Part shown: positions 40,604 through 48,696 of the stretch, in pieces
Position numbering within the stretch: position 1 is the stretch's first letter
Layout: each line of letters begins with the position of its first letter
From: Anaerolineales bacterium
GTDB lineage: Bacteria; Chloroflexota; Anaerolineae; Anaerolineales; Villigracilaceae
NCBI GenBank assembly: GCA_020851785.1
Contig: JADZCC010000027.1
Span: 1-56,419, forward strand
Direction of reading: 5' to 3'
Length of the DNA stretch: 56,419 bases
Notes under the pieces: model-generated
What the model was told of the DNA's origin: nothing
The model's input: only the letters and a program-made list of their open reading frames with translations
Databases searched by the model: none
Program-made: the position numbers and the translations under genes

Positions 40604-43600
40604 TCAAAGAGGACTGTCACTTTTATCGTCGAACAGCGTCCCTGGCGTCAAATTCTCAAACCCGCGCTCCAGCCCTGCGCGGATGAGATTCATCGTCTCG
40701 TGAATGTCTTGAATCTCCAGCAGAGCCCACATTCCATACCTGCCCGTGTTATTCACAGCGGGAATCCACATCTCGCGGGTGGTCTTTACTTTCAAGCCTT
40801 TCTTGTCGTCCTTCTTGCCTGTCACTTCGATGAGCAGGTTCAAACGCGCCCTCATCCCCAGCCCTTCTCCCACGGGGAGAAGGGAGTCCGTCCCCTCTCC
40901 CTTTGGGAGAGGGTTAGGGTGAGGGAGTTCCAACACCACAATAAAATCGGGAATGTACTGCCTGCTGATGCCCTGATGTTCATAAGGAATGCTAAAGCCG
41001 AGGTTGTGGTTCTTCACATACGCCAACACTTCGGGCATTTCTTCCAGGCGCTTGGCGACTCCCTGCTCCCATTCGGCGGTATCCGCCACCACATAGTTCA
41101 CATGGCTTTTAACAGTTTCGCTCACCGCCTTGGTGGTCAAAAAGTCCACATAGCGGGTGGAGCCGAGCGAGTCAAACGGAGTCAGGATGGGCAGGATATG
41201 TTTTTCGCCCGTCTGCTCCTGCCGTTCTATGTTGTGTTTGACGATGGCTTGCTGAATCTTGGTCAGCGAACCCGATAAATACTTGCCGACCAACAGGTAG
41301 CCGATCACCATGTTATCTTTCAAGCGGACTTGCGTATCAATGTACTCGTCCACAATGCGTTTGATCTGCGGATAAAGCCAGTATTTGCTTGCGCCGTCGC
41401 CGTCACGGTAATAGCGTTTGAGCAGGACTTCCGCCAGTTTGGCGGACACTTCGCCCTCGCGCATGTCTTTGATCCTGCCCATATCCAAAGTCACTTCTTC
41501 GCCGATCGCGCCTTCCGAAACGGTTTTGGTAGGTTCGTTCTCAATGCTGGTTTTTGATTCTTCAGTGAAGGTCGCGCCCAGTTTTTGCTCGTCCAATTCA
41601 TAGCGATAGCCTTCCAAACGTGGGAAGGCGATCTCGTATTTTTCGCGCCCTTCCAAAGCCTGCACGCGATGGACAAATTTGGGCGGCTGTTTCGGACCTG
41701 GTCCCTCGGCTTTCAGGAAGTTGAACGGCACGCCATAGACTTCGGCGTATTCTGCCGAAAATTTTTCGACTCCGTCCTCGGGGTCAACCTCTGCGTTGTA
41801 ATCCACGCGCCGCAAAGCCCGACCGACAACCTGTTCGCACAACAACTGAGTGGTGAACGCCCGCACGCCGAGGATGTGCGTCACGGTGTTCACGTCCCAG
41901 CCTTCGGTCAGCATCGAAACCGAGACCACGCATTTGATGTTTTCGCCCAATTTGCCTGGCTTGCCGACCGTGTTCATCACCTCGCGCAGGAGTTCTTCGT
42001 CGCTGGGTTCGTCCCGTCCCTGAAAGCGCTTGCGATACTCTTTGCGGAAGTCTTCGATCTCTTTGGCGAAAGACTTTTTGAAATCGGCGTCAATCTGTTC
42101 GCCGCTTTCCAATTGGGCGCTGTCCACGATCAACGTGTTGGGCTTCTCCAGCATATTCACGCCATCCTCATTGCGGAAGATGGGTAAATTCCCTTTTTCA
42201 ACGCCGTAGCGCGTCTGCGTTTCTATTTCATAACCTGCAATCCAACGATAGACCATTTTGGAAACGGTCGTGTTGTTGCAAACCACGATCATCACGGGCG
42301 GCATCACGGCAGGATTTTTCTTTTTATAATCTACATAATCCTTGTAATACGTTTCGTAACTTCCGTATAACGCTTCCAGCGCTTCTTGCAATTTGGTGGG
42401 CAGAATGATAGTGTCGAGGTTGTAGCCCTCTTCCTTTGTTCCTCTTTTCAAACCCTTCTTGGGCATGTGCGGGTCATCGCTGATATGCGCCCACAGATTG
42501 CGAAACTCAGGCATTTCCGTTTGTTTGATGGTGTTTGATTCAACGGGCAGTCTTGGAATTTTGACCACGCCGCATTCCAACGCGTCCAACAGCGAGAAGT
42601 CCGAAACCGTCCACGGGAATAATGTCCCTTCTTCATAACCAGAGCCGCGCAAGAAGTACGGCGTGGCGGATAAATCCAGGATGGCGTTGACGTTGATTTT
42701 CTTCGTCAGCGCTTCCAGCCCGCTGATCCAAACCCGCGCCGCTTCATTATTTTCGTCCGCTTCTTTGCGCTCATCGCCAGACAGTTTCTCGTCCGTCGGC
42801 TTTTCACGATAACAATGATGCGCTTCGTCGTTGATCACCAGTACGCGCGGCTTGTTCAGTAAGCTTTTGAAAGCCCGATTGACCATCGCGTTGGGCGATT
42901 CTTTCTGCACTTCCTGCTTGATCAACTCGGTGGCTTTGAGCGTCCCGCCCATTTGAAAGCGCTGGTTGTCGCGCAGGCCCATCTGGTGATAGTTCATCAC
43001 CAGAACCACTGCGCCCTGCAACAATTCAAAATCCTGATACGAAACAATATCGCGTTTGATGTAATAATTTTGCGGGTCATTGGGATGCAAGACGTTGAGC
43101 CGGTCTCGAATCGTAATGCCAGGCGTGATGATGGCAAACGCGTCCGTAAACCTTGTATCCTGCGGGTAGCGGACTTTGTTCAACGTGTGATACGCGATCA
43201 TCATCGCCATCACGACGGTTTTCCCCGAACCTGTCGCCATTTTGAACGCCAGCCGAGACAGCCCAGGGTTGGCTTCTTCGTTGGCTTTTCGCAAATCGTT
43301 CAAGAGCCAAATTTCCCCCGCCTTTTCAGCGACTTCATTGATGTAAATCAACGTTTCCAGCGCTTCGATCTGGCAAAAGAAGAGTTTATTCTCGCGGCTT
43401 TCGTCCTGCCAGTAAAAAAGCAGGTCGCGTGAAGTTTTTGTAATGCCGGGATAATTTCGCTTGCGCCATTCGCCGATCACAAAACGAACCTTGTTGACAA
43501 ATTCGTTATCCTCTTGCATCTCCGCGCTGAACGCGCCTTCGGCAAGATTCATGGAAAGTTGCCTGTCTCGTTTTCGCGTACGCGGCATGGCAGAGACATA

Positions 43601-43711
43601 GCGCGCGCTGGGGCGGCGAGATTCCATGACTTCATCAGAGATTCCGCGCTCGTCTGCTTTGAAATGCCGCATCGGTTCTTTGTAGGGAGAATTGATGATT
43701 GGGTTACGCAT
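40604..43711 (-). CDS. res: Type III-like restriction endonuclease subunit (Res)
   Basis: 1035 residues from ATG 43711, which has AGAAGGA 8 nt upstream; the longer frame to 43846 lacks a ribosome site. An SF2 helicase motor: Walker A ATGSGKT at about 159-165, DEAH at 295-298, SATP in motif III, and motif VI QVVGRALRRVDY. The C-terminus is a PD-(D/E)xK-type nuclease with Asp922 in YIPDFIVVLE and Glu962 in LLIEVTGKKDDKK, then WIPAVNNTGRYG. A dispersed repeat of about 26 codons lies between these two catalytic elements. With Mod it should cut unmodified DNA after ATP-driven translocation. Confidence 0.9.
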   Translation of the reverse strand: MRNPIINSPYKEPMRHFKADERGISDEVMESRRPSARYVSAMPRTRKRDRQLSMNLAEGAFSAEMQEDNEFVNKVRFVIGEWRKRNYPGITKTSRDLLFYWQDESRENKLFFCQIEALETLIYINEVAEKAGEIWLLNDLRKANEEANPGLSRLAFKMATGSGKTVVMAMMIAYHTLNKVRYPQDTRFTDAFAIITPGITIRDRLNVLHPNDPQNYYIKRDIVSYQDFELLQGAVVLVMNYHQMGLRDNQRFQMGGTLKATELIKQEVQKESPNAMVNRAFKSLLNKPRVLVINDEAHHCYREKPTDEKLSGDERKEADENNEAARVWISGLEALTKKINVNAILDLSATPYFLRGSGYEEGTLFPWTVSDFSLLDALECGVVKIPRLPVESNTIKQTEMPEFRNLWAHISDDPHMPKKGLKRGTKEEGYNLDTIILPTKLQEALEALYGSYETYYKDYVDYKKKNPAVMPPVMIVVCNNTTVSKMVYRWIAGYEIETQTRYGVEKGNLPIFRNEDGVNMLEKPNTLIVDSAQLESGEQIDADFKKSFAKEIEDFRKEYRKRFQGRDEPSDEELLREVMNTVGKPGKLGENIKCVVSVSMLTEGWDVNTVTHILGVRAFTTQLLCEQVVGRALRRVDYNAEVDPEDGVEKFSAEYAEVYGVPFNFLKAEGPGPKQPPKFVHRVQALEGREKYEIAFPRLEGYRYELDEQKLGATFTEESKTSIENEPTKTVSEGAIGEEVTLDMGRIKDMREGEVSAKLAEVLLKRYYRDGDGASKYWLYPQIKRIVDEYIDTQVRLKDNMVIGYLLVGKYLSGSLTKIQQAIVKHNIERQEQTGEKHILPILTPFDSLGSTRYVDFLTTKAVSETVKSHVNYVVADTAEWEQGVAKRLEEMPEVLAYVKNHNLGFSIPYEHQGISRQYIPDFIVVLELPHPNPLPKGEGTDSLLPVGEGLGMRARLNLLIEVTGKKDDKKGLKVKTTREMWIPAVNNTGRYGMWALLEIQDIHETMNLIRAGLERGFENLTPGTLFDDKSDSPL
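40849..40925. repeat. Dispersed repeat in frame within res, inverted relative to 39715-39787
   Basis: Reads CCCTCATCCCCAGCCCTTCT on the plus strand and ends GGTTAGGGTGAGGG. On the coding strand it gives LPHPNPLPKGEG and SLLPVGEGLGMRA, the well-known peptide signature of this repeat class, between the nuclease PD and E-V-T elements. Confidence 0.85.
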
Positions 43712-43798
43712 TGTATTCCTTCTCGGCAGGGGAATTCCCCTTTTCTTCCCCAATTGTACCCGAACGCCCGCGCCCTTGTCCCATTCGGAAATCGCAAG

Positions 43799-43827
43799 TT
43801 GCCACAACCTTTGCCGAACTGTATAAT
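43799..43827 (+). promoter_or_regulatory. Promoter of the first aldehyde dehydrogenase gene
   Basis: TTGCCA (43799-43804), 17-nt spacer, TATAAT (43822-43827). Predicted start near 43834, leaving a leader of about 118 nt with a hairpin and a direct repeat. Confidence 0.65.
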
Positions 43828-43838
43828 TCGTAAAAAAA

Positions 43839-43891
43839 CGTCCCATAGGCGTAATGCAAGAATTATTGGTTTCAACAAAACCTGCGGGACG
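43839..43891 (+). other. Leader hairpin
   Basis: CGTCCC...GGGACG closes a 53-nt loop with inner GG/CC pairs. It resembles the CGTCCCG-AGG type of terminators in this window, but one arm is imperfect and only GTTATTCC follows. Confidence 0.35.
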
Positions 43892-43910
43892 GTTATTCCA
43901 AAGACTACCA

Positions 43911-43940
43911 AACTACCTAACTAGATAACTACCTAACTAG
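43911..43940 (+). repeat. Direct repeat in the ALDH leader
   Basis: AACTACCTAACTAG occurs at 43911-43924 and 43927-43940. The second copy runs into the TAGGAG ribosome site of the gene at 43952. Confidence 0.6.
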
Positions 43941-43951
43941 GAGACTAAACC

Positions 43952-45397
43952 ATGCAATACAAACTTTGGATAGACGGCAAATGGGTGGATAGCGCAGGCG
44001 GCGGGCGGATGCAAATCGAGAACCCGGCCACAGGCGAAAAAATTGCCGAGGTACAGGAAGCAACCAGGAGCGATGTCGAAGCGGCGGTTCAATCTGCCAA
44101 AAAAGCATTTTATGACGGGCGTTGGAGTCGCCTAGCGCCTGCCGAGCGCTCGAAAGCCATCTGGAAATTAGCCGAACTGCTCGAAGAAAAATCTGCAGAG
44201 TTCGCGCGTGTGGAAAGTGAAAACACCGGCAAGCCCTATAAATTTTTGAGCCTGGCGAGCGATGTCCCGTTTACCGTTGATAACCTAAAATTTTTTGCCA
44301 CCGCCGCGCGCGATACGCATGGCTCGCGCGCGGGCGAGTTTATGCCCGGCTACACCTCCATGTATCGGCGCGAACCGGTCGGGGTGATTGGTCAAATTAC
44401 GCCGTGGAATTATCCGTTGAACATGGCGGGCTGGAAGATTGGCCCGGCGCTGGCGGCGGGTTGCACCATTGTGATTAAACCCGCTCCGGGCACGCCGCTG
44501 ACTACGCTGATGCTTGCGGAGTTGACCCAATCAGCTGGCATCCCCGACGGTGTGGTCAACATCCTTTCAGGCGGCAATGAAACGGGTCAAGCCATTGCCG
44601 AACATCCTGATGTGAGAATGATTTGCGTCACGGGTTCATCTGGCACGGGTAAAAAAGTAATGAAGACTGCGGCGGACACGTTGAAGCGCGTGCATTTGGA
44701 ATTGGGCGGGAAAGCGCCGTTCATCGTGTTTGATGATTCAGACCCAGAGTTGGTTGCGGCAAAAGCGTCTTTCGCGGCGACGGCCAATACGGGACAGGAT
44801 TGCACAGCCGCCACCAGAATCTATGTTGAAAAAGGTCGCGCGAAAGATATGCGTGAAGCAGTGGTGGAGGCGATGAAGAATGTCAAAGTCGGCTCGCCGT
44901 TTGATGATGATGTGGTGATGGGCCCGTTAATTTCAGGGATTCAGCGCGAGCGGGTCTCCGCATTTGTGGAGAAAGCCAAAGCGCAAGGCGCGAAAATCCT
45001 AACCGGCGGCGGCGTGCCAAAAGGCTTGGATCATCAAGGCTACTTCTATTCGCCAACCGTGATTACAAACGTGCAACAGGATTGGGAAATTGTGCAACAG
45101 GAGGTCTTCGGCCCCGTCATCACCGTGCAAGAGTTTGACGATGAAGCCCAAGCCTTGCATTTAGGCAATGACGTGTTATACGGCCTCGCCGCATCTGTCT
45201 TCACCAAAGATGTCGGTCGCGCCATGCGCCTCACCAGTCAACTGGAATTTGGCACCGTGTGGGTCAACGACCATTTGCCGATCACGTCCGAAACGCCGCA
45301 TGGCGGTTTCAAACAATCCGGCTTCGGCAAAGATTTATCGGCTGAGGCGGTGGGCGATTATCAAATCACCAAGCATGTGATGATCGCACATTCGTAG
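43952..45397 (+). CDS. Aldehyde dehydrogenase, gamma-aminobutyraldehyde-dehydrogenase-like (copy 1)
   Basis: 481 residues, NAD-dependent oxidation of an aldehyde to its acid. Catalytic Cys284 in NTGQDCTAA, general-base Glu in HLELGGKAP, and the cofactor loop TGSSGTGKK. The QDCTAA active site and overall layout match PatD/YdcW-type enzymes of putrescine breakdown; betaine-aldehyde-type activity is an alternative. TAGGAG precedes the ATG. A close paralogue is encoded at 47131-48573, about three quarters identical by eye. Confidence 0.82.
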   Translation: MQYKLWIDGKWVDSAGGGRMQIENPATGEKIAEVQEATRSDVEAAVQSAKKAFYDGRWSRLAPAERSKAIWKLAELLEEKSAEFARVESENTGKPYKFLSLASDVPFTVDNLKFFATAARDTHGSRAGEFMPGYTSMYRREPVGVIGQITPWNYPLNMAGWKIGPALAAGCTIVIKPAPGTPLTTLMLAELTQSAGIPDGVVNILSGGNETGQAIAEHPDVRMICVTGSSGTGKKVMKTAADTLKRVHLELGGKAPFIVFDDSDPELVAAKASFAATANTGQDCTAATRIYVEKGRAKDMREAVVEAMKNVKVGSPFDDDVVMGPLISGIQRERVSAFVEKAKAQGAKILTGGGVPKGLDHQGYFYSPTVITNVQQDWEIVQQEVFGPVITVQEFDDEAQALHLGNDVLYGLAASVFTKDVGRAMRLTSQLEFGTVWVNDHLPITSETPHGGFKQSGFGKDLSAEAVGDYQITKHVMIAHS

Positions 45398-45400
45398 TTC

Positions 45401-45565
45401 GGTGGTTGAGTAGCCGCGCTCTTGTTCTTTGCGGCGTATCGAAACCACCCGTTAAACAGAATAATTTCTGTTACAAAAATATTTTTGAAAACTGTTGGTC
45501 TCGATACGGCTTCGCACACCGTCTTGCGTTCGGTGCAAGAAAAAACGCTCAGCCTACTCGACCAA
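45401..45565. repeat. Two inverted copies of a GGTTGAGTAG...CGAAACCACC repeat
   Basis: GGTGGTTGAGTAG (45401) to CGTATCGAAACCACC (45449), then TTGGTCTCGATACGG (45495) to CTACTCGACCAA (45565). Each copy is itself palindromic, and the two are inverted to each other. They fill the gap between two aldehyde dehydrogenase genes. Confidence 0.75.
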
Positions 45566-45586
45566 CGAAAATTATTGGAGAATTAA

Positions 45587-47011
45587 ATGGAATATAAATT
45601 ACTAATCAACGGTCGGTGGGTGAACTCCGGTGAAATGCAGGAGGTAAAAAATAAATACAACGGTAAGGTGATTGGCGCTCTGCCGGTGGCCACGCAAGCC
45701 CAGGTGGACGAAGCGATTGACGCGGCGGAACGCGCCGAAGAGGCGATGGCCGATATGCCCGCGCACAAACGCGCCGAGATTCTGCTAAGAACTGCGGAAC
45801 TGTTGCGCGAACGCTACGATGATTTTGCGAAGACCATCGCCGCCGAAGCGGGCAAGGCGCTCAAGTTTGCGCGAAGCGAAGTGGATCGCGCCATCAGCAC
45901 GTTTACGATCGCTTCGGAGGAAGCCAAGCGCCTGCATGGCGAAACCATTCCGCTGGACGCTGTGCCTTCGGGTGAGGGATTCTTCGGGTTCTGGAGCCGC
46001 CGTCCCGTAGGCGTGATCGCGGCCATCACCCCGTTTAATTTTCCGCTGAACCTCGTCGCGCATAAAGTGGCTCCGGCTTTGGCGGCGGGCAACACGCTAA
46101 TTTTGAAACCCGCTGAAACGACTCCGCTGACGGCGGTGATGTTGTGCCAGGCGTTGATGGATGCGGGACTTCCGGCGGGCGCGATTAACCTGGTCAATGG
46201 CGGCGGCCCGACGGTGGGCGAATGGCTGGTGACGGATGCGCGGGTGGATAAGGTGACGTTTACCGGAAGCCCAACGGTGGGCAAGCGGATTTTGTCGGTG
46301 GCGGGGATTAAGAAAGTGACGCTGGAGTTGGGCAACAATTCGCCGGTGGTCGTTGCGCCGGACGCGGATTTGGATTTCGTCGCCAAGCGTTGCGCGGTGG
46401 GCGCGTATTACAACTCCGGGCAGGTGTGCATTTCGGTTCAGCGCATCTACGGCCAAAAACAGATCTATGAGCCGCTGGCTGAAAAATTTATCAAGGCTAC
46501 GGAAGCGCTGGTGGTGGGCGATCCATTGGATGAGCGCGTGGACGTGGGTCCGATGATTGACATTCGGGAAACGAATCGCGTGGAAAACTGGGTGAACGAA
46601 GCGCAGGGGGCGGGCGCGAAAATCCTAACCGGCGGTAAACGCGATGGTGCGGTCTATTACCCAACCGTGTTGGCGGACGTTTCCGCGGATATGAAGGTGG
46701 TGGCCGAGGAGGCGTTTGGCCCGGTTGCGTCTGTGATTCGCTCCGATAATTTTGAAGAGGCTTTGCAACAGGCCAATGATTCAAAGTTTGGTTTGCAAGT
46801 GGGCGTGTTTACCAACGATGTGAATCGCGTCTTTCAGGCCGTCAAGCGTTTGAACTTCGGCGGCGTAATTATCAACGATACGCCCGTCTTCCGCGCCGAC
46901 CACATGCCCTATGGCGGCAACCGTCAGAGCGGGTTGGGGCGCGAGGGCGTAAAATTTGCAATGGAGGATATGACCAACATTCAGATGGTGGCAATACGGA
47001 CAGGCGCTTAA
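45587..47011 (+). CDS. Aldehyde dehydrogenase, lactaldehyde/phosphonoacetaldehyde-like branch
   Basis: 474 residues, clearly distinct from its two neighbours. Active-site Cys281 in NSGQVCISVQRI, Glu in TLELGNNSP, and ITPFNFPLNLVAHKVAPALA in the cofactor region. The GQVCIS motif is typical of the lactaldehyde, succinate-semialdehyde and phosphonoacetaldehyde group. Exact substrate unknown; C2-C4 hydroxy- or semialdehydes are likely. TATTGGAG precedes the ATG. Flanked by repeats on both sides. Confidence 0.82.
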   Translation: MEYKLLINGRWVNSGEMQEVKNKYNGKVIGALPVATQAQVDEAIDAAERAEEAMADMPAHKRAEILLRTAELLRERYDDFAKTIAAEAGKALKFARSEVDRAISTFTIASEEAKRLHGETIPLDAVPSGEGFFGFWSRRPVGVIAAITPFNFPLNLVAHKVAPALAAGNTLILKPAETTPLTAVMLCQALMDAGLPAGAINLVNGGGPTVGEWLVTDARVDKVTFTGSPTVGKRILSVAGIKKVTLELGNNSPVVVAPDADLDFVAKRCAVGAYYNSGQVCISVQRIYGQKQIYEPLAEKFIKATEALVVGDPLDERVDVGPMIDIRETNRVENWVNEAQGAGAKILTGGKRDGAVYYPTVLADVSADMKVVAEEAFGPVASVIRSDNFEEALQQANDSKFGLQVGVFTNDVNRVFQAVKRLNFGGVIINDTPVFRADHMPYGGNRQSGLGREGVKFAMEDMTNIQMVAIRTGA

Positions 47012-47020
47012 AAGCTTTCA

Positions 47021-47086
47021 CCACAGAGGCGCAGAGATCGCTGAGAAAAAAATAAAAAAACTCTGTGCGCTCCGTGTTCTCTGTGG
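47021..47086. repeat. CACAGAG/CTCTGTG inverted repeat
   Basis: CCACAGAGGCGCAGAG near the left end and CTCTGTGCGCTCCGTG plus CTCTGTGG at the right, separated by an A-rich centre. A cruciform-type dispersed element common in large free-living genomes. Confidence 0.7.
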
Positions 47087-47130
47087 CGAAAAACATAAAC
47101 AGCATCCCTTACTAAACTCAAGGAGAATCT

Positions 47131-48573
47131 ATGGAACACAAACTTTGGATTGACGGCAAGTGGCAAGACTCAAAAGGCGGCAAGTTGATGACCATTGAAA
47201 ACCCGGCAACCGGCAAAAAATTTGCCGAAGTTGTGGACGCCAGCCGCGAGGACGTGGATCGCGCTGTGCAAGCCGCCAAGGCCGCGTTCTACGATGGACG
47301 CTGGTCGAGGAAATCCCCGGGCGAGCGCTCCAAAATCATTTGGAAATTGGCGGATGTGATCGAAGCCAACAGCGAAGCGATTGCCAAACTTGAATCTGAA
47401 AATACGGGCAAGCCGTATGAGTTTGTGAGCCTCGGCGGCGACGTGCCTTTTGCGGTGGATAACCTGCGCTTTTTCGCCAGCGCCGCGCGCGATACGCACG
47501 GCTCCCATGCGGGCGAATTTATGCCGGGTTATACCTCCATGTATCGCCGCGAACCTGTGGGCGTGGTCGGTCAAGTTGCGCCGTGGAACTATCCATTTAT
47601 GATGGCGGCCTGGAAGATTGGCCCGGCGCTGGCGGCGGGTTGCACCATTGTGCTTAAACCCGCCCCTGGCACGCCGCTCACCACGCTCATGCTTGCGGAC
47701 TTCATCAAAGAGGCGGGCTTCCCCGACGGCGTGGTTAATATCGTCACGGGCGGCAATGATACCGGTCAAGCCATTGTTGAACATCCTGATGTGCGCATGG
47801 TCAGTTTGACTGGTTCAACTGGCACGGGTAAAAAGATCATGAAGACCGCCGCAGATACGTTGAAGCGCGTGCATCTTGAATTGGGCGGTAAAGCGCCGTT
47901 CATCGTCTTCGACGATTCAGACCCCGAACTGGTTGCGGCGAAAGCCTCCATGGCGGCGTTTATGAACACCGGTCAGGATTGCACGGCGGCGACCAGACTC
48001 TACGTTGAAAAAAGCAAGCTGAAGGTCATGCAAGAAGCGGTGGTTGAAGCGATGAAAAATGTCAAAGTGGGTTTGCCGTTTGAGGACGGAGTTCAGATGG
48101 GCCCGTTGATTTCAGGCGTCCAAAAAGAACGGGTGGCTGGCTTTGTGGAGCGCGCCAAAGCCCAAGGCGCAAAAATCCTCACTGGCGGCGGGACGCCCAA
48201 AGGGTTGGATAACGGCTATTTCTTTGAGCCGACCGTGATTACGAATGTAAAGCAAGATTCTGAAATTGTGCAAAATGAAGTCTTCGGCCCGGTGATTACC
48301 GTGCAAGAGTTTACCGATGAAGCCGATGCGTTGAGCAAGGGCAATGATGTGTTGTACGGACTGGCCGCTTCGATCTTTACCCGCGACATTGGCCGCGCCA
48401 TGCGCCTCACCTCTGAACTGGAGTTTGGCACCGTGTGGGTGAACGACCATCTGCCTTTGACATCCGAAACGCCGCATGGCGGCTTCAAGCAATCTGGTTT
48501 CGGTAAGGACTTGTCCGCCGAAGCGATTGGCGATTATCAGATCACCAAGCACGTGATGATCGCGCAGAGTTAA
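47131..48573 (+). CDS. Aldehyde dehydrogenase, gamma-aminobutyraldehyde-dehydrogenase-like (copy 2)
   Basis: 480 residues, paralogue of 43952-45397 with the same NTGQDCTAATRLY active site and HLELGGKAP Glu region. The nucleotide sequences are nearly identical in several stretches, so this is a fairly recent duplication or a conversion pair. CAAGGAG precedes the ATG. Substrate as for copy 1. A hairpin follows 19 nt after the stop. Confidence 0.82.
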   Translation: MEHKLWIDGKWQDSKGGKLMTIENPATGKKFAEVVDASREDVDRAVQAAKAAFYDGRWSRKSPGERSKIIWKLADVIEANSEAIAKLESENTGKPYEFVSLGGDVPFAVDNLRFFASAARDTHGSHAGEFMPGYTSMYRREPVGVVGQVAPWNYPFMMAAWKIGPALAAGCTIVLKPAPGTPLTTLMLADFIKEAGFPDGVVNIVTGGNDTGQAIVEHPDVRMVSLTGSTGTGKKIMKTAADTLKRVHLELGGKAPFIVFDDSDPELVAAKASMAAFMNTGQDCTAATRLYVEKSKLKVMQEAVVEAMKNVKVGLPFEDGVQMGPLISGVQKERVAGFVERAKAQGAKILTGGGTPKGLDNGYFFEPTVITNVKQDSEIVQNEVFGPVITVQEFTDEADALSKGNDVLYGLAASIFTRDIGRAMRLTSELEFGTVWVNDHLPLTSETPHGGFKQSGFGKDLSAEAIGDYQITKHVMIAQS

Positions 48574-48592
48574 GAGAGGAATTGATAATAGG

Positions 48593-48630
48593 AATTGAGG
48601 ATGAGATCAACAATTACCTCATCCTCAATT
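48593..48630. terminator. Hairpin terminator between convergent ALDH genes
   Basis: AATTGAGGATGAG (48593-48605) and CTCATCCTCAATT (48618-48630), perfect 13-bp stem. Confidence 0.7.
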
Positions 48631-48696
48631 CAATTGCTAATTATGGACTCAGGGAGTTTGCTCCCGAAATACGCCAGCCAGCTGGCTGATTCCATC

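Noticed and set aside
37430..40925. Cluster of palindromes as a possible CRISPR array
   Set aside because: Repeats are of different classes, irregularly spaced, lie in coding DNA and have no spacers; no cas genes. No CRISPR array was seen anywhere in the window.
43712..43846. Longer start for Res
   Set aside because: The added 45 residues lack a ribosome site and cover the region next to the divergent promoter; ATG 43711 has AGAAGGA.
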